NCBI GenBank assembly: GCA_902797305.1
Contig: CADBSK010000052.1
Coordinates: 1-53,676, forward strand
Length of the DNA stretch: 53,676 nt
Direction of reading: 5' to 3'
DNA from: an uncultured Spirochaetaceae bacterium
GTDB taxonomy: Bacteria > Spirochaetota > Spirochaetia > Treponematales > Treponemataceae
Shown here: positions 17,883 through 27,804 of the stretch, one piece after another
Position numbering within the stretch: position 1 is the first letter of the stretch
How the letters are laid out: each line of letters begins with the position of its first letter
Notes under the pieces: generated by a model
Databases searched by the model: none
What the model saw: only the letters and a program-made list of their open reading frames with translations
What the model was told of the DNA's origin: nothing
Program-made: the position numbers and the translations under genes

Positions 17883-19010
17883 TTATTTTACCAAAACAGC
17901 ATTTATTTCCTGATCATCGATTTCTTCAACAAATGTTTGATTCAAGCCTTTTTGTAAAATAAGCTTAATTTTTTTAGAAGAATTCTTTTTGTCCTTGTGC
18001 ATTGCAGAAATTATTCTTTCTGCGCTGCCTGCTCCTCCAGCGATTGAAGGGACACAATCTGTACACCATTCGTATTCTTTTAGTACCTGTAACACTTCGT
18101 CTTTATAAGATTCTGTGCAGTATTCTTTTTTTGCAGAAAGCACGAGAGCTCTTGAGATTCCCCATGCAACCGCATCTCCATGAGGAATAACTCCAAGACC
18201 TACGATTGTTTCAAGAGCATGGCCGAATGTGTGTCCAAGATTAAGGAACATTCGGATATTCTTTTCTGTTAAGTCCTGTTCAACAACATTTGCTTTTGCG
18301 GTGGCACATTCTTTTATCATTTTAAATACAGTTTCGCTGTCTCTGGAATTAAGAAGATCCGGACTGTTTTTGAAAATCAAATACAAATCTTTATTGTATA
18401 AAAGACCTGTCTTAATTGCTTCCCCAAGGCCTGATCGGTACTGGTCTTTTGGTAAACTCTGTACAAAATCTGGAAAGATATGAATTTTTTGAGCTGGCCA
18501 AAAGGCGCCAATCATGTTTTTATAGTTTTCAAAATCGCAGCCTGTTTTGCCACCGATTGCGGCATCAACCATGCTTAAAAGTGTTGTTGGAACAAATTCA
18601 CATTTTGCTCCGCGCTTAAAAATAGAAGAAGCAAAACCGGTCATATCGGTAATAACACCGCCACCGATTCCAACAAAAACATCTTTACGTGTAAAACCGG
18701 CGTCTACAGCATTTGAGACTATCTGTAAAACATTTTCAATTGTTTTAAATGCCTCTCCGGATCCGAGAATTACAAGGATATCGTCTCCGCAAACTCCGTC
18801 TGTAAAAAGATTTATAAAATCAGACATTACAGGTAAGGTTGCAACTGTAGCATCTGTAACAAAGCATCGTCTTACAGAGGATTCTTTTCCGGGATTGTAA
18901 ATTGAAATTAAATCTGGAGTTCCTTTATAAAAAAAGATATCTGTTTTTTCTGTACCTGGGTTTATAGCCTGAAAATTAATTGTAAAGTTAGAGTTTGTGT
19001 CGTTAATCAT
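17883..19010 (-). CDS. aroB: 3-dehydroquinate synthase
   Basis: AroB converts DAHP to 3-dehydroquinate in the shikimate pathway of aromatic amino-acid synthesis. The 375-residue product has the NAD-binding GIGGGVITDMTGFASSIFKRG, the substrate and metal region PTTLLSMVDAAIGGKTG, ENYKNMIGAFW, and the metal-ligand stretches GLGEAIKTGLLYN and NLGHTFGHALE with its histidines. Length is usual. It is the only shikimate gene here. It lies 9 nt after the preceding unknown gene and 1 nt before the cysteine desulfurase in a tmk-led minus-strand cluster. Confidence 0.95.
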   Translation of the reverse strand: MINDTNSNFTINFQAINPGTEKTDIFFYKGTPDLISIYNPGKESSVRRCFVTDATVATLPVMSDFINLFTDGVCGDDILVILGSGEAFKTIENVLQIVSNAVDAGFTRKDVFVGIGGGVITDMTGFASSIFKRGAKCEFVPTTLLSMVDAAIGGKTGCDFENYKNMIGAFWPAQKIHIFPDFVQSLPKDQYRSGLGEAIKTGLLYNKDLYLIFKNSPDLLNSRDSETVFKMIKECATAKANVVEQDLTEKNIRMFLNLGHTFGHALETIVGLGVIPHGDAVAWGISRALVLSAKKEYCTESYKDEVLQVLKEYEWCTDCVPSIAGGAGSAERIISAMHKDKKNSSKKIKLILQKGLNQTFVEEIDDQEINAVLVK

Positions 19011-19019
19011 GAGTGTATT

Positions 19020-19649
19020 CTAATAATTTTTACTACTCATTGCAAGAAATTCATCACGTACTTGAGAAACTCTTTTGATTTCACGTTCAAGCATCTTAGT
19101 GTAGTTTAATTCGCCGTTTTTAATTCTTTCTCTTTCATCTTCCCAATATTGCAGATCTGTTAGATACAAAAAATTAAATTCTTTTACATTTGCCTTTTCT
19201 GCCCAAAGCTGAGCTTCCTGCCAGTAGTAAAGTCCGCTCTGATAACAACTCAAGGCTTTTTCAAGATTGCGGATATATTCGTCTTTCCATGGTGCATCAT
19301 AAAATTTTGCAACTTTTTTGTCATATATTCTTCCTAGACGCAAATGCTGTTCAATCAGCTTTAAATTTAAGTGCATTTGAAAAAGATATCTGTATTTTTC
19401 CCATTGTTTTTCATTGTCGATTTTAGCATTTGCGTATAACGGATTTGCAAAATCTGCTTGAACGGCTTTTTCTAACCAATAGATATTTTCGATACAGTCA
19501 TCAGGTTTTTGTTGATAATGAATGTGATAAAGTCTATACCAGTCTTCTTTGTACTTAACCATATAAGCACTTGCCTGGACTGCACAAAATGCAATTAAAC
19601 AAAGAGAGACGATAATTGTTTTAAGTCTAAAAAACTGAGATTTTTTCAC
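19020..19649 (-). CDS. Secreted protein of unknown function
   Basis: I do not recognise a family. The 209-residue product starts at a GTG and has an N-terminal signal peptide or anchor (FRLKTIIVSLCLIAFCAVQA). The rest is rich in aromatic residues, Glu, Lys and Leu and is predicted by eye to be mostly alpha-helical, with stretches such as EKALSCYQSGLYYWQEAQLW that look like TPR-type helical pairs. It begins 3 nt after the tmk stop and ends 9 nt before aroB, so it is almost certainly in their transcript. It may be a treponeme-specific envelope protein; that is inference. Confidence 0.7.
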   Translation of the reverse strand: MKKSQFFRLKTIIVSLCLIAFCAVQASAYMVKYKEDWYRLYHIHYQQKPDDCIENIYWLEKAVQADFANPLYANAKIDNEKQWEKYRYLFQMHLNLKLIEQHLRLGRIYDKKVAKFYDAPWKDEYIRNLEKALSCYQSGLYYWQEAQLWAEKANVKEFNFLYLTDLQYWEDERERIKNGELNYTKMLEREIKRVSQVRDEFLAMSSKNY

Positions 19650-19652
19650 ACT

Positions 19653-20282
19653 CTAATTATCGGAGTGAAAAATGATGGAGTTTACTTTATTCCAGATAAA
19701 ATCATGAATCTCTGGAATAGTTTTTGTCGCATCTACTTCTACGAGAGTCATGCCGCTTCCTTTTGGGCCTTTATATTCTTCCATTACGGCGTCGTAGAGT
19801 TCTGCGGTTTTTTTCTGGATTTCTATTTTTTCGTAAATTTCAGTTGTTTCTCCACGGGCTGTAACTCGTTTTAGAGAAATTTCAGGATCTATTTTGAAAT
19901 AAAATAAAATTTGTGGGAGAGGAAAAGGCGAGTTTATAAGCTCTGGAAGTTCTTTGCCGCATGAAACCGACTGGTATGCAAGGCTTGAAAAAAAATATCT
20001 GTCGCTTAAAGCAATTTTTCCCTTTTGAGTTTGCTCTATAACTCCATCTTTACCGTAGATATGTTCTGCTCTGTCAGCTGCAAAAAGATAACTTGCGGTT
20101 TTTTCGCTTACTGAAAAATCGCCCTTAAGCATTCTTCGTAAAAACAGACCTGTTTCCCATTTTGTAGGCTCTGCACTGCTATATACTTTATCTTCTCCGA
20201 TTCGTTCGGCAAGTTTTTTTAATTGCGTAGTTGTTCCTGCTCCATCAATGCCTTCAAAGACGATAAAGTTCTTTACTATCAT
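19653..20282 (-). CDS. tmk: Thymidylate kinase
   Basis: Tmk phosphorylates dTMP to dTDP. The 209-residue product has the family's opening VFEGIDGAGTTTQ (residues 8-20), the DRY motif in LSDRYFFSSLAYQS and an arginine-bearing lid (RGETTEIYEKIEIQ). The P-loop is unusual: the lysine expected after the last glycine (GxxxxGK) is a threonine (T17, codon ACA). A GAGGAAA ribosome binding site precedes the ATG at 20282. It heads the minus-strand cluster and is divergent from tamB across a 73-bp gap. Confidence 0.9.
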   Translation of the reverse strand: MIVKNFIVFEGIDGAGTTTQLKKLAERIGEDKVYSSAEPTKWETGLFLRRMLKGDFSVSEKTASYLFAADRAEHIYGKDGVIEQTQKGKIALSDRYFFSSLAYQSVSCGKELPELINSPFPLPQILFYFKIDPEISLKRVTARGETTEIYEKIEIQKKTAELYDAVMEEYKGPKGSGMTLVEVDATKTIPEIHDFIWNKVNSIIFHSDN

Positions 20283-20355
20283 GGTTTCCTCAAAAAAATA
20301 TCAAAATAAAACTCTATATAATTTATTGGATTTTTGATAAAATAGAAAGACTAAA
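20283..20355. promoter_or_regulatory. Divergent intergenic region between tmk and tamB
   Basis: This 73-bp AT-rich gap must carry start signals for both directions. On the plus strand TATAAT (20317-20322) and TAAAAT (20338-20343, 12 nt before the tamB ATG) are possible -10 boxes, but neither has a good -35 box. On the minus strand TTGATATT and the GAGGAAA ribosome binding site precede tmk. No stronger assignment can be supported. Confidence 0.3.
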
Positions 20356-23300
20356 ATGCGAAAATTGTCTTTAAAAGAGTACATTGGTATTTTAATATTC
20401 TTTCTCACAATAGCTTTGGCTTCACTGATAGCTTTTCCTGTATATGGCAAGGTAACAAAATCTTTGAATGCTCTTAGCAAAAATATTTTTGAGACAGTAA
20501 CGCAGAAAACAGGTCTTGTAATTTCTTATAAAAAATTATCACCATCCGTATTTGCCGGTTTGAATGTAAAATTAATCACAGTAAAATCAGAAGATGGCCA
20601 GAAATTATGTGAAATTAAAAAAATAAATGTCAGATATAACCTTTTTGCGCTTATAACAGCTCAGGGCCTAAAATCAATTAATAACGTAACCCTGGACGGT
20701 TTTTCTCTTGATGTTAATAATTCCAATTATGCTATGTTGATGCAAAAACTTGGAGTTGTGACAGTTCAGGAGTCTGATTCAAAATTGAACAAATCTGAAA
20801 CCAAAAGCGAAAGTAAAACTTTAACTCTTGGTAAAATTACTACAGAAATTCCATTTGATGTATTTTTTAAAAATGTATCTCTAACTTATAAAACTCCTGT
20901 TCAAACATTCAGCGGGCATCTTAAAAAACTGACACTTGCCTTTCAAAAAAATAGAAGGACACTTGTTCTTGATACTACAGGAAGTCTTGTAACATATAAA
21001 AATCAGGATAATTCTAAGCGCTATTCAACAAATTTTTCTGCACAGGGCAATCTTCCAGAAAAATTAAATGGAAGTTCTTTAGTTTTCAGATTGTCAGATA
21101 TAACTGATGGTGCTTTGTCTGTAGGTAAGTTAAACCTTCTTTTTGGTTACAATAATGATACATTTGATATAAGAACGATTCAAAATGGTTATCCTTTATT
21201 TTTCCATGGATCTTATGATACAAAAAGTTATGACGGGCTCTTTGAAATTAATACAAAGCATTTGAGACCTCTTTCCATTCTTACTTCAAAAAAAGGTAAC
21301 AAAACAATAAAGAAAATAAAGAATCTGACTGTGGATATAAATGGTTCTGCAAAATTTAATGCTGAAACAAAAAAAATTAATTACAGATCGGAAGGCAAGG
21401 TTTATGTTCCTGATTCCATATTCCACGGTGGATTTGATACTGTTTATTCTGTAAAAGGAAATGAAAAATCCCTGGACATTAATAAATTTTCACTTTCAGG
21501 TCCAAATATAGATGTAAATGTAAATCTCGCTTACATATTTAATGGAATGCGGCTTTCTGGGACTGCGAGTGTCAATCAGGTAGTTTTACCAAACGGTGGA
21601 GTGATTTCTTCCGAAATATTTTTTGACCCGCGTTCCAAAGGTTTTATGGCTTTTGCTCCACAGTTTTTGATGGATGATAAAGCCTTGACTGGTATACAGT
21701 TCAATTTAACACCTGTAAACGATTCTGTTGATTTTTCCTTTGAATTAAGCGATTACTATCATGCAGAACAGGACCAGATAGGTAAATTGTCAATAGACGG
21801 AAGCTACATTGGTGGAACAAATTATGTCCAGGCGAACATAGAAACAAACGGAATGTATTTGGATAGTCTTGCACAAACCGGAATGTTCTTTGTCAGAAAA
21901 AAAGATGATAAACCCTTTGATTTCAGCTTTTTATCTTCTTTTCTCTTAAATGGAGAACTATTTTTTTCTACCGATATGAAATCGATTTCGTTTAACGTTC
22001 CTTATCTTTTTGCTGCCAATACAAAAAAAGATGATCAGGTCCTGTACCTTTCTATGGTCGGAAATACAGATTCAATTCAGATTAGCAGGCTCGATTATAT
22101 TGCAAATGGAAAAAGAACCCACTTAGAAGCCCAATATGAAAAATCTCCGGATTCTTCAGATGCATTCTTTTTTGCAGATTTAACTGCAGATTCAATTCCT
22201 TATCATTTTACTGGTAATATTATGAGTGACAGTATAAATGTTACAGGTGACTATGGATTGGCATTTGATATGTTTAAAACCGGATTTAGCAGATATGACG
22301 GTACATTTAGCATGGCAGGTTTCCCGCTACCTATAGCCGGAATGATCATGACGCTTTCAACTGATTCTGGTTTTACAATTAATCCAGAAGAAGGGCTAAA
22401 TTTTAAGATTTCTAAACTTGAAGCAAATGAAGTATCAGGAAAGTTTATTTTTGATCCTCATTTTTATCTTTCCGGTGAAATAAACAAATATGGGCTTTCC
22501 TTTGGTACAGTTTCTTATTCCGATACTTATTCCACTTTGCTAGGCTCCGCACAGGGGAGCTGGAATATTGATGAAAGCGGTTTTAATTCCTTGAATGCAA
22601 AATTTACTGTAAAGAACGATGTTTCAAAAGAAGAAATAGACCTGGACGCAGAATTACTTTCTACCGAAGAAAACGAACTTTTTGTCAACGCAAAACTGTT
22701 ATTCAATGTGTTCTGTTTAAATCGTTTTACTGCTGAAACAAGCGACAATAATACTTTGACAGCTTCTGTAGTTGCCTCAGGAGCTATAACTAACCCGTTT
22801 ATTGGAATTAATATTGATCGTTTTAGTTTGATGCAGGCTGGTAACGCTATTACTGCAACTGGTAACGCCTATGTCGAAGAAAAAAATCTTTCACTTGAAA
22901 AAATTAATTTAAATTATGGAGATTTTAATCTAAAAGATTTAAATGCTAAGTTTGACCTGAATAATTTTACAGGAAATATGAATACATTGTTTTCTGGCAA
23001 TGTGATGGATAAGACAATTAGTGCACCGTTAGATTTTACTGTGTCTGATACATTCATAGAAGAAGGAAAATTTCTTCCTTCAGAATTTGTAGCAAATCTA
23101 TCCTGTCCGAAAGTCGACGGTACTTTGTTTACAAAAAAGTTTCCGGTTAGTCTGAGTCTTGTACATTCTCAGGATACAACTCTTGTTTATACGGGGCCTG
23201 AGCAGGGAATTCAAGGTTCTATCAGCAAGGAAGGTAATATACATTTTACAATAGATGACAATAAACCTTTGGATTTTGAATTAAAAGGAAGTATTGTGGG

Positions 23301-24738
23301 AAATTCTATTGATTTAAGTTTGCAGGGAATCAATGCAAACGTTACAGAGATTTTCAGCTATATCGATAATCCTATGCTTAAAATATATGGCGGACTAATG
23401 AAAGGTTCTGTAAAGATTACGGGGCTTAAGGCGGATCCGGAATTTATGGGTGCCTTGAGTTTAACTGGCGCTGATTTTACACTTCCAACAATTGTTCCTT
23501 CTCATATCACTGTTCCAAAGGCGATATTAACTCTAAATCACAATAAGATTATGATGCCGGAAGTACAGGGCTTAATTCGTAAGCAGACTCCGATTTACGC
23601 AGATTTAGACGTTACAATGGACAGATGGAATCTGGATCAGATTAAATCCCATATATGGATTCCTAAAAATGTTTATGGTCCTGGCGATTTTAATATTCGT
23701 ATTGCAAGATTTACAGGAGAAGCCAATATAGATTTAAATCTTTTATTTGAAGATGGAATTCTGGATTGTACAGGGGATGTAAATGTTCGTAACGTTGATG
23801 CTCAGGTTGTAACAAAAGAACTGGTTCGTCCTCAGATGGATGACTTTCCTGTTCGCTGTTCTGTAAAACTTGGATTTGGTCCTCACGTTTCTTTTAGATT
23901 TGATCCTTTGATACGTGCAGTTTTTGTTCCTGATTCAGAATTCACCTTTAGTATGGATACTACTGATCAAACCTATAAAATCGACGGTGAAATTGCCCTT
24001 CGTTCTGGAGATATTTCATATCTTAACCGAAGTTTCTATCTAAAAAAAGGAACAATGAAATTTAATGCAAATGATCCCACATTTAACCCTTTAATTTCTG
24101 TACAGGCAGAAACTCGAGAAAGAGATGACGACGGAAACGATATTCGAATTATTTTGACTGCAAATAATCAGTATCTTTTGAATTTTAACCCTCAGTTTTC
24201 GTCTATTCCTGCCAGGTCAGAAACTGAAATCAGAAGCATGCTCGGTCAGATTGCCTTAGGGGATTCTGACAATATTTCAAGTTTAATTCTCTCTGCCGGA
24301 GATTATGCCGTTCAGTCGATAATTGGTCGTAATATAGAAAATAAGTTGCGAGAGTTCCTTAATTTTGATATATTGTCCATTAGAACAAATGTACTGCAGA
24401 ATGCCTTAAAACAGGGGCTTTCCAATAATGTTTTGTCATTTTCTGAAACTAATTCAATTGGAATTGGTAACTTATTGGATAATTCAACTGTTTATATTGG
24501 TAAGTACTTTGGAAGTGATTTATATGTAGATGCACTTATGCATTGGTCATATGATGACACAAGGGTTGATGATACGCTCACAATCGGAGGCTTAGTCTTT
24601 AAGCCTGAAATCGGTTTTGAACTTGTTTCTCCGTTCGTTAACATCAGATGGAGCATGGCTCCGGATATTGATGCAATGATGAATAACAGAATTGTTTCGT
24701 CTACCTCTGTAACACTTTCATGGAATTTTTCTTTTTAG
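20356..24738 (+). CDS. tamB: TamB/DUF490-family translocation and assembly module protein
   Basis: TamB-like proteins are long beta-taco proteins anchored in the inner membrane that bridge the periplasm. They help insert outer-membrane proteins and/or move phospholipid. The 1460-residue product has one N-terminal membrane span (about residues 8-30, ILIFFLTIALASLIAF) and a very long beta-rich periplasmic body of short alternating strands. The C-terminal DUF490-type domain is recognisable from SGDISYLNRSFYLKKGTMKF, then FNPLISVQAETRER, SETEIRSMLGQIALG and LREFLNFDILSIRT. It directly precedes bamA, as in T. pallidum. The ATG at 20356 has only a weak ribosome binding site. Confidence 0.9.
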   Translation: MRKLSLKEYIGILIFFLTIALASLIAFPVYGKVTKSLNALSKNIFETVTQKTGLVISYKKLSPSVFAGLNVKLITVKSEDGQKLCEIKKINVRYNLFALITAQGLKSINNVTLDGFSLDVNNSNYAMLMQKLGVVTVQESDSKLNKSETKSESKTLTLGKITTEIPFDVFFKNVSLTYKTPVQTFSGHLKKLTLAFQKNRRTLVLDTTGSLVTYKNQDNSKRYSTNFSAQGNLPEKLNGSSLVFRLSDITDGALSVGKLNLLFGYNNDTFDIRTIQNGYPLFFHGSYDTKSYDGLFEINTKHLRPLSILTSKKGNKTIKKIKNLTVDINGSAKFNAETKKINYRSEGKVYVPDSIFHGGFDTVYSVKGNEKSLDINKFSLSGPNIDVNVNLAYIFNGMRLSGTASVNQVVLPNGGVISSEIFFDPRSKGFMAFAPQFLMDDKALTGIQFNLTPVNDSVDFSFELSDYYHAEQDQIGKLSIDGSYIGGTNYVQANIETNGMYLDSLAQTGMFFVRKKDDKPFDFSFLSSFLLNGELFFSTDMKSISFNVPYLFAANTKKDDQVLYLSMVGNTDSIQISRLDYIANGKRTHLEAQYEKSPDSSDAFFFADLTADSIPYHFTGNIMSDSINVTGDYGLAFDMFKTGFSRYDGTFSMAGFPLPIAGMIMTLSTDSGFTINPEEGLNFKISKLEANEVSGKFIFDPHFYLSGEINKYGLSFGTVSYSDTYSTLLGSAQGSWNIDESGFNSLNAKFTVKNDVSKEEIDLDAELLSTEENELFVNAKLLFNVFCLNRFTAETSDNNTLTASVVASGAITNPFIGINIDRFSLMQAGNAITATGNAYVEEKNLSLEKINLNYGDFNLKDLNAKFDLNNFTGNMNTLFSGNVMDKTISAPLDFTVSDTFIEEGKFLPSEFVANLSCPKVDGTLFTKKFPVSLSLVHSQDTTLVYTGPEQGIQGSISKEGNIHFTIDDNKPLDFELKGSIVGNSIDLSLQGINANVTEIFSYIDNPMLKIYGGLMKGSVKITGLKADPEFMGALSLTGADFTLPTIVPSHITVPKAILTLNHNKIMMPEVQGLIRKQTPIYADLDVTMDRWNLDQIKSHIWIPKNVYGPGDFNIRIARFTGEANIDLNLLFEDGILDCTGDVNVRNVDAQVVTKELVRPQMDDFPVRCSVKLGFGPHVSFRFDPLIRAVFVPDSEFTFSMDTTDQTYKIDGEIALRSGDISYLNRSFYLKKGTMKFNANDPTFNPLISVQAETRERDDDGNDIRIILTANNQYLLNFNPQFSSIPARSETEIRSMLGQIALGDSDNISSLILSAGDYAVQSIIGRNIENKLREFLNFDILSIRTNVLQNALKQGLSNNVLSFSETNSIGIGNLLDNSTVYIGKYFGSDLYVDALMHWSYDDTRVDDTLTIGGLVFKPEIGFELVSPFVNIRWSMAPDIDAMMNNRIVSSTSVTLSWNFSF

Positions 24739-24739
24739 A

Positions 24740-24814
24740 ACAAGGTCGATAGGTAAGGTCCAAAAAGTTTTCGGCTTTTTTGCTTTGCAAAAAATACCAG
24801 ATCGGTTGCCTTGT
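24740..24814 (+). promoter_or_regulatory. Structured spacer before bamA
   Basis: The arms ACAAGG (24740-24745) plus CGAT (24747-24750) can pair with ATCG (24801-24804) plus CCTTGT (24809-24814). Inside lies AAAAAG / CTTTTT (24762-24767 with 24775-24780) and TTTTTTGC / GCAAAAAA around 24776-24794. The outer stem ends 2 nt before the AGGAG ribosome binding site of bamA (24817-24821). It could be a weak terminator or processing site between tamB and bamA, or a leader fold. Confidence 0.3.
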
Positions 24815-24827
24815 ACAGGAGTAAATA

Positions 24828-27251
24828 ATGTTATCCATAAAAAGTAGAATTGTAAAAATCTTTTCTGTTCTATGTTTTATTTTTTCAATTATACCCGCTG
24901 CTCTTTCTGCAGAAGAATCTGATGACTGGTATATGAACAAAGTTATTTCTGATATAACTTTTGAAGGTCTTGCAAGCGTAAAACGTTCTGAATTAAATGG
25001 AATTGTAAATAAATACATCGGAAAGACCTTTTCTGACCAGACTTATATAGAAATATATGATCGTCTTGAGGCTCTCTCGTACTTTGAATCAATTGAACCG
25101 TATGCTAAACATGATTCTAAAAATCCTGATAAAATTATTTTAGTATTTACTGTTAAAGAATATCCGGTTGTTTCAGAGATTATTTTTAAGGGAAATAAAA
25201 AAATAAGAAACAATGAATTGCGGGAAAGCATTGCGATAAAAACCGGTGATGTTTATGTAGAATCTAATGCACTTATTGATGCCCGTTCATTGAGGGATTT
25301 ATATATTTCTAAAGGATACACTTCTGCAAAAGTTAGTAATTCTTCAGAATTAAAAGATGGCGGGGTAGTGGTTACCTTTACAATTTCAGAAGGTTCTAAT
25401 ACTGTTATTTCTTCCATTAAGTTTATGGGAAATACAGTTTTTTCTGAAAAAACTCTAAAAAGTAAAATGACATTAAAAGAGGTTGGGTTCTTAAAAGACG
25501 GAGCTTTCCAAAAATCAACTCTTGAAACCGATAAGATGGCAATTGCCAATTATTATATGACCCGTGGATATATCGATATTGCAATTCTTGATGTAATTCA
25601 GGAAACAAATTACAACGAAGAAAAAGATCGTGATGAGATTTCTTTAAAATTTGTTTTGTCCGAAGGGGCTCAGTACATTTATAACGGTACAGAAATTAAA
25701 GGAAATGAAATTTTTACAACCGAGCGACTGCTTAGTAACATAAAAATGAACATAGGTGATATTTTTAATCAGACTAAGTATCAGGAAGGTCTTTCTAATC
25801 TTACGAATCTTTATTATGAAAATGGTTATATGACAACTGATTTTTCACCTTCTGTTAATAAAGATATTGAACGTAAAACAATTTCTTATTCAATTAGAAT
25901 TACAGAAAGAAGTCGCGCTCATATTGAAAACATTATTGTGAAAGGTAATACAAAAACAAAGGATGAAGTAATCCTTAGAGAATTACCAATTCAGCCTGGT
26001 GATGTTTTTAGTCGTGAAAAAATCATTACAGGTATGCGTAATCTGTACAATCTTCAGTATTTCTCAAGCGTAGTTCCGGAACCTGTTGGAGGTTCAGAAG
26101 AAAATCTGGTTGATCTTGTATTTACAGTTGAAGAACAGTCTACAACAACACTTCAGTTTGGTATGACTTTTAGCGGTATTCAGGATGAAGACGATTTACC
26201 AATTTCGTTATTTTTAAAATGGCAAAACTCAAATCTAAGAGGTGAAGGTAAATCAATTTCTGCTGGACTTAACATCGCAACAGATGAGCAGTCAGTTGAT
26301 TTTAGCTATGGACAAAACTGGCTTTTTGGTATGCCAATTCAGTTTAGCGAATCCCTTTCTTTCTCTCATTCAAATGAATCAGCTCTCGCCTTAAATCTGA
26401 TTTCAGGCGGTATAATGGATGAATCATATTACTATATGAATTTTGAATCCTGGTCTACAACACTTGGAACTTCTGTTGGTCGTCGTTGGACCCCTAACTG
26501 GAGCATCATCACAGTAAGTGGTGGTATGGCAAATACTCTTAGTGAAAATCTTTATAACGAAGCTTTGTATACTTCGTTGGACTCTGGTGTAAACAAAAGT
26601 GCAAACAGGTTTGGATTAAAAGATTCGTTGTTTGTTTCAGTTTCTCTTGATGACCGTGATATTAACTATGATCCTTCAAAAGGTTGGTTCTTTAACCAGC
26701 GCCTTGCATGGTACGGTTTAATTCCAGTTATTGAAAAAGAGTTCTATCTAAGAACTGATACAAAACTTGAAGGATATTTAACTTTATTTGATATTCCTAT
26801 AGCAAACGGATACTGGAACTTTAAGGCTGTTTTGGCAGGTTATGTTGGATTAACATGTCTTTTCCCATTACCTAATACATTGTTCTCTAGTTCAAGTCAA
26901 GTTTATGTAGATGGTATGTTTAACGGACGCGGTTGGACAGATATTTCTTCTAGTGCCCGGGGAAAATCAATGCTTTCTGCAAGAGCTGAACTGCGTATTC
27001 CAATTTTTACAGGTATGCTGGGATTGGACGGCTTCTTTGATGCAGTCTCTGTTACTTCAGAAGTTGATGATATGTTCTCCGACTGGTCAAATCAAGACTG
27101 GTACTTTAGTTTTGGACCTGGACTCAGATTCCTTATGCCTCAATTCCCATTGCATCTTTTGTTTGCAAACACCTTTAAGTACACTGACGGACAGTGCTCT
27201 TGGGTAGATACTATGAAGTTTGTACTTTCATTTAATATTACAAATAAATAA
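24828..27251 (+). CDS. bamA: Outer membrane protein assembly factor BamA
   Basis: BamA is the central beta-barrel of the outer-membrane protein insertion machine. The 807-residue product has a signal peptide (cleavage near ALSAEE) and POTRA-type repeats recognisable from recurring ISDITFEGL, EIIFKGNKKIRNNEL, SIKFMGNTVFSEKTL, TEIKGNEIFTTERLL and IIVKGNTKTKDEVIL, about five in total. The C-terminal surface-antigen barrel includes DDRDINYDPSKGWFF and NGRGWTD. The Omp85 family's VRGF-type L6 motif is represented by FNGRGW. The chain ends FVLSFNITNK rather than in an aromatic. AGGAG precedes the ATG at 24828. T. pallidum TP0326 (Tp92) is the likely counterpart. Confidence 0.95.
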   Translation: MLSIKSRIVKIFSVLCFIFSIIPAALSAEESDDWYMNKVISDITFEGLASVKRSELNGIVNKYIGKTFSDQTYIEIYDRLEALSYFESIEPYAKHDSKNPDKIILVFTVKEYPVVSEIIFKGNKKIRNNELRESIAIKTGDVYVESNALIDARSLRDLYISKGYTSAKVSNSSELKDGGVVVTFTISEGSNTVISSIKFMGNTVFSEKTLKSKMTLKEVGFLKDGAFQKSTLETDKMAIANYYMTRGYIDIAILDVIQETNYNEEKDRDEISLKFVLSEGAQYIYNGTEIKGNEIFTTERLLSNIKMNIGDIFNQTKYQEGLSNLTNLYYENGYMTTDFSPSVNKDIERKTISYSIRITERSRAHIENIIVKGNTKTKDEVILRELPIQPGDVFSREKIITGMRNLYNLQYFSSVVPEPVGGSEENLVDLVFTVEEQSTTTLQFGMTFSGIQDEDDLPISLFLKWQNSNLRGEGKSISAGLNIATDEQSVDFSYGQNWLFGMPIQFSESLSFSHSNESALALNLISGGIMDESYYYMNFESWSTTLGTSVGRRWTPNWSIITVSGGMANTLSENLYNEALYTSLDSGVNKSANRFGLKDSLFVSVSLDDRDINYDPSKGWFFNQRLAWYGLIPVIEKEFYLRTDTKLEGYLTLFDIPIANGYWNFKAVLAGYVGLTCLFPLPNTLFSSSSQVYVDGMFNGRGWTDISSSARGKSMLSARAELRIPIFTGMLGLDGFFDAVSVTSEVDDMFSDWSNQDWYFSFGPGLRFLMPQFPLHLLFANTFKYTDGQCSWVDTMKFVLSFNITNK

Positions 27252-27269
27252 TTTTTGAGAGGAACTAAA

Positions 27270-27791
27270 ATGAATAAAATTATTAAAACACTTGTAGCTA
27301 CAGCAGTTTTATTATTGGGATCATCTGCATTTGCACAGCAGATTACAAAATTCGGTGTTGTCGATACAGCAAAAGTTTATAATGCGTACTTTCGTAACTC
27401 AGCTCCTGTAAGAAATTACGAAAAAAAGAAGGCTGAATATCAAGACGAAATTAATAAATATACAGAAGAACTTCAGAAGCTTAAGGCAAAAAAAGTTGAG
27501 TACGATAAGCAGAAAAATGAATCAATGAGCCAGAAAACACAGGCTGAAATTACTAGAAAAAGTGATTTTTTGATTGAATACACTAATGCAAAAAACGTTG
27601 AACTTGAATCAATGCAAAAGACTTTGCAGGGTTCTGATGCTTTTTATGCAAAACTTTATGATACACTTTCTAAAGTTGCAGAGGCAGGGGGATACAGTAT
27701 GATTCTTAGCCTTCAGCAGTCAAATTCCATTTTGTGGTATTCAAATTCTGTAGATATTACAGAGCAGGTTATTGCAGAACTAGGTAAATAA
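27270..27791 (+). CDS. skp: Skp/OmpH-family periplasmic chaperone
   Basis: Skp-like chaperones hold unfolded outer-membrane proteins on their way to BamA. The 173-residue product has a signal peptide (MNKIIKTLVATAVLLLGSSA, cleavage FAQ-Q), a short beta strand (FGVVDTAKVYNAYF), long charged helices (residues about 45-105, KKKAEYQDEINKYTEELQKL) that would form the coiled-coil tentacles, and a closing KVAEAGGYSMILSL strand. The ATG at 27270 with GAGG upstream is preferred over an in-frame TTG at 27255. The position between bamA and mutS matches other treponemes. Confidence 0.88.
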   Translation: MNKIIKTLVATAVLLLGSSAFAQQITKFGVVDTAKVYNAYFRNSAPVRNYEKKKAEYQDEINKYTEELQKLKAKKVEYDKQKNESMSQKTQAEITRKSDFLIEYTNAKNVELESMQKTLQGSDAFYAKLYDTLSKVAEAGGYSMILSLQQSNSILWYSNSVDITEQVIAELGK

Positions 27792-27804
27792 TTCGGATAA
27801 TAAA

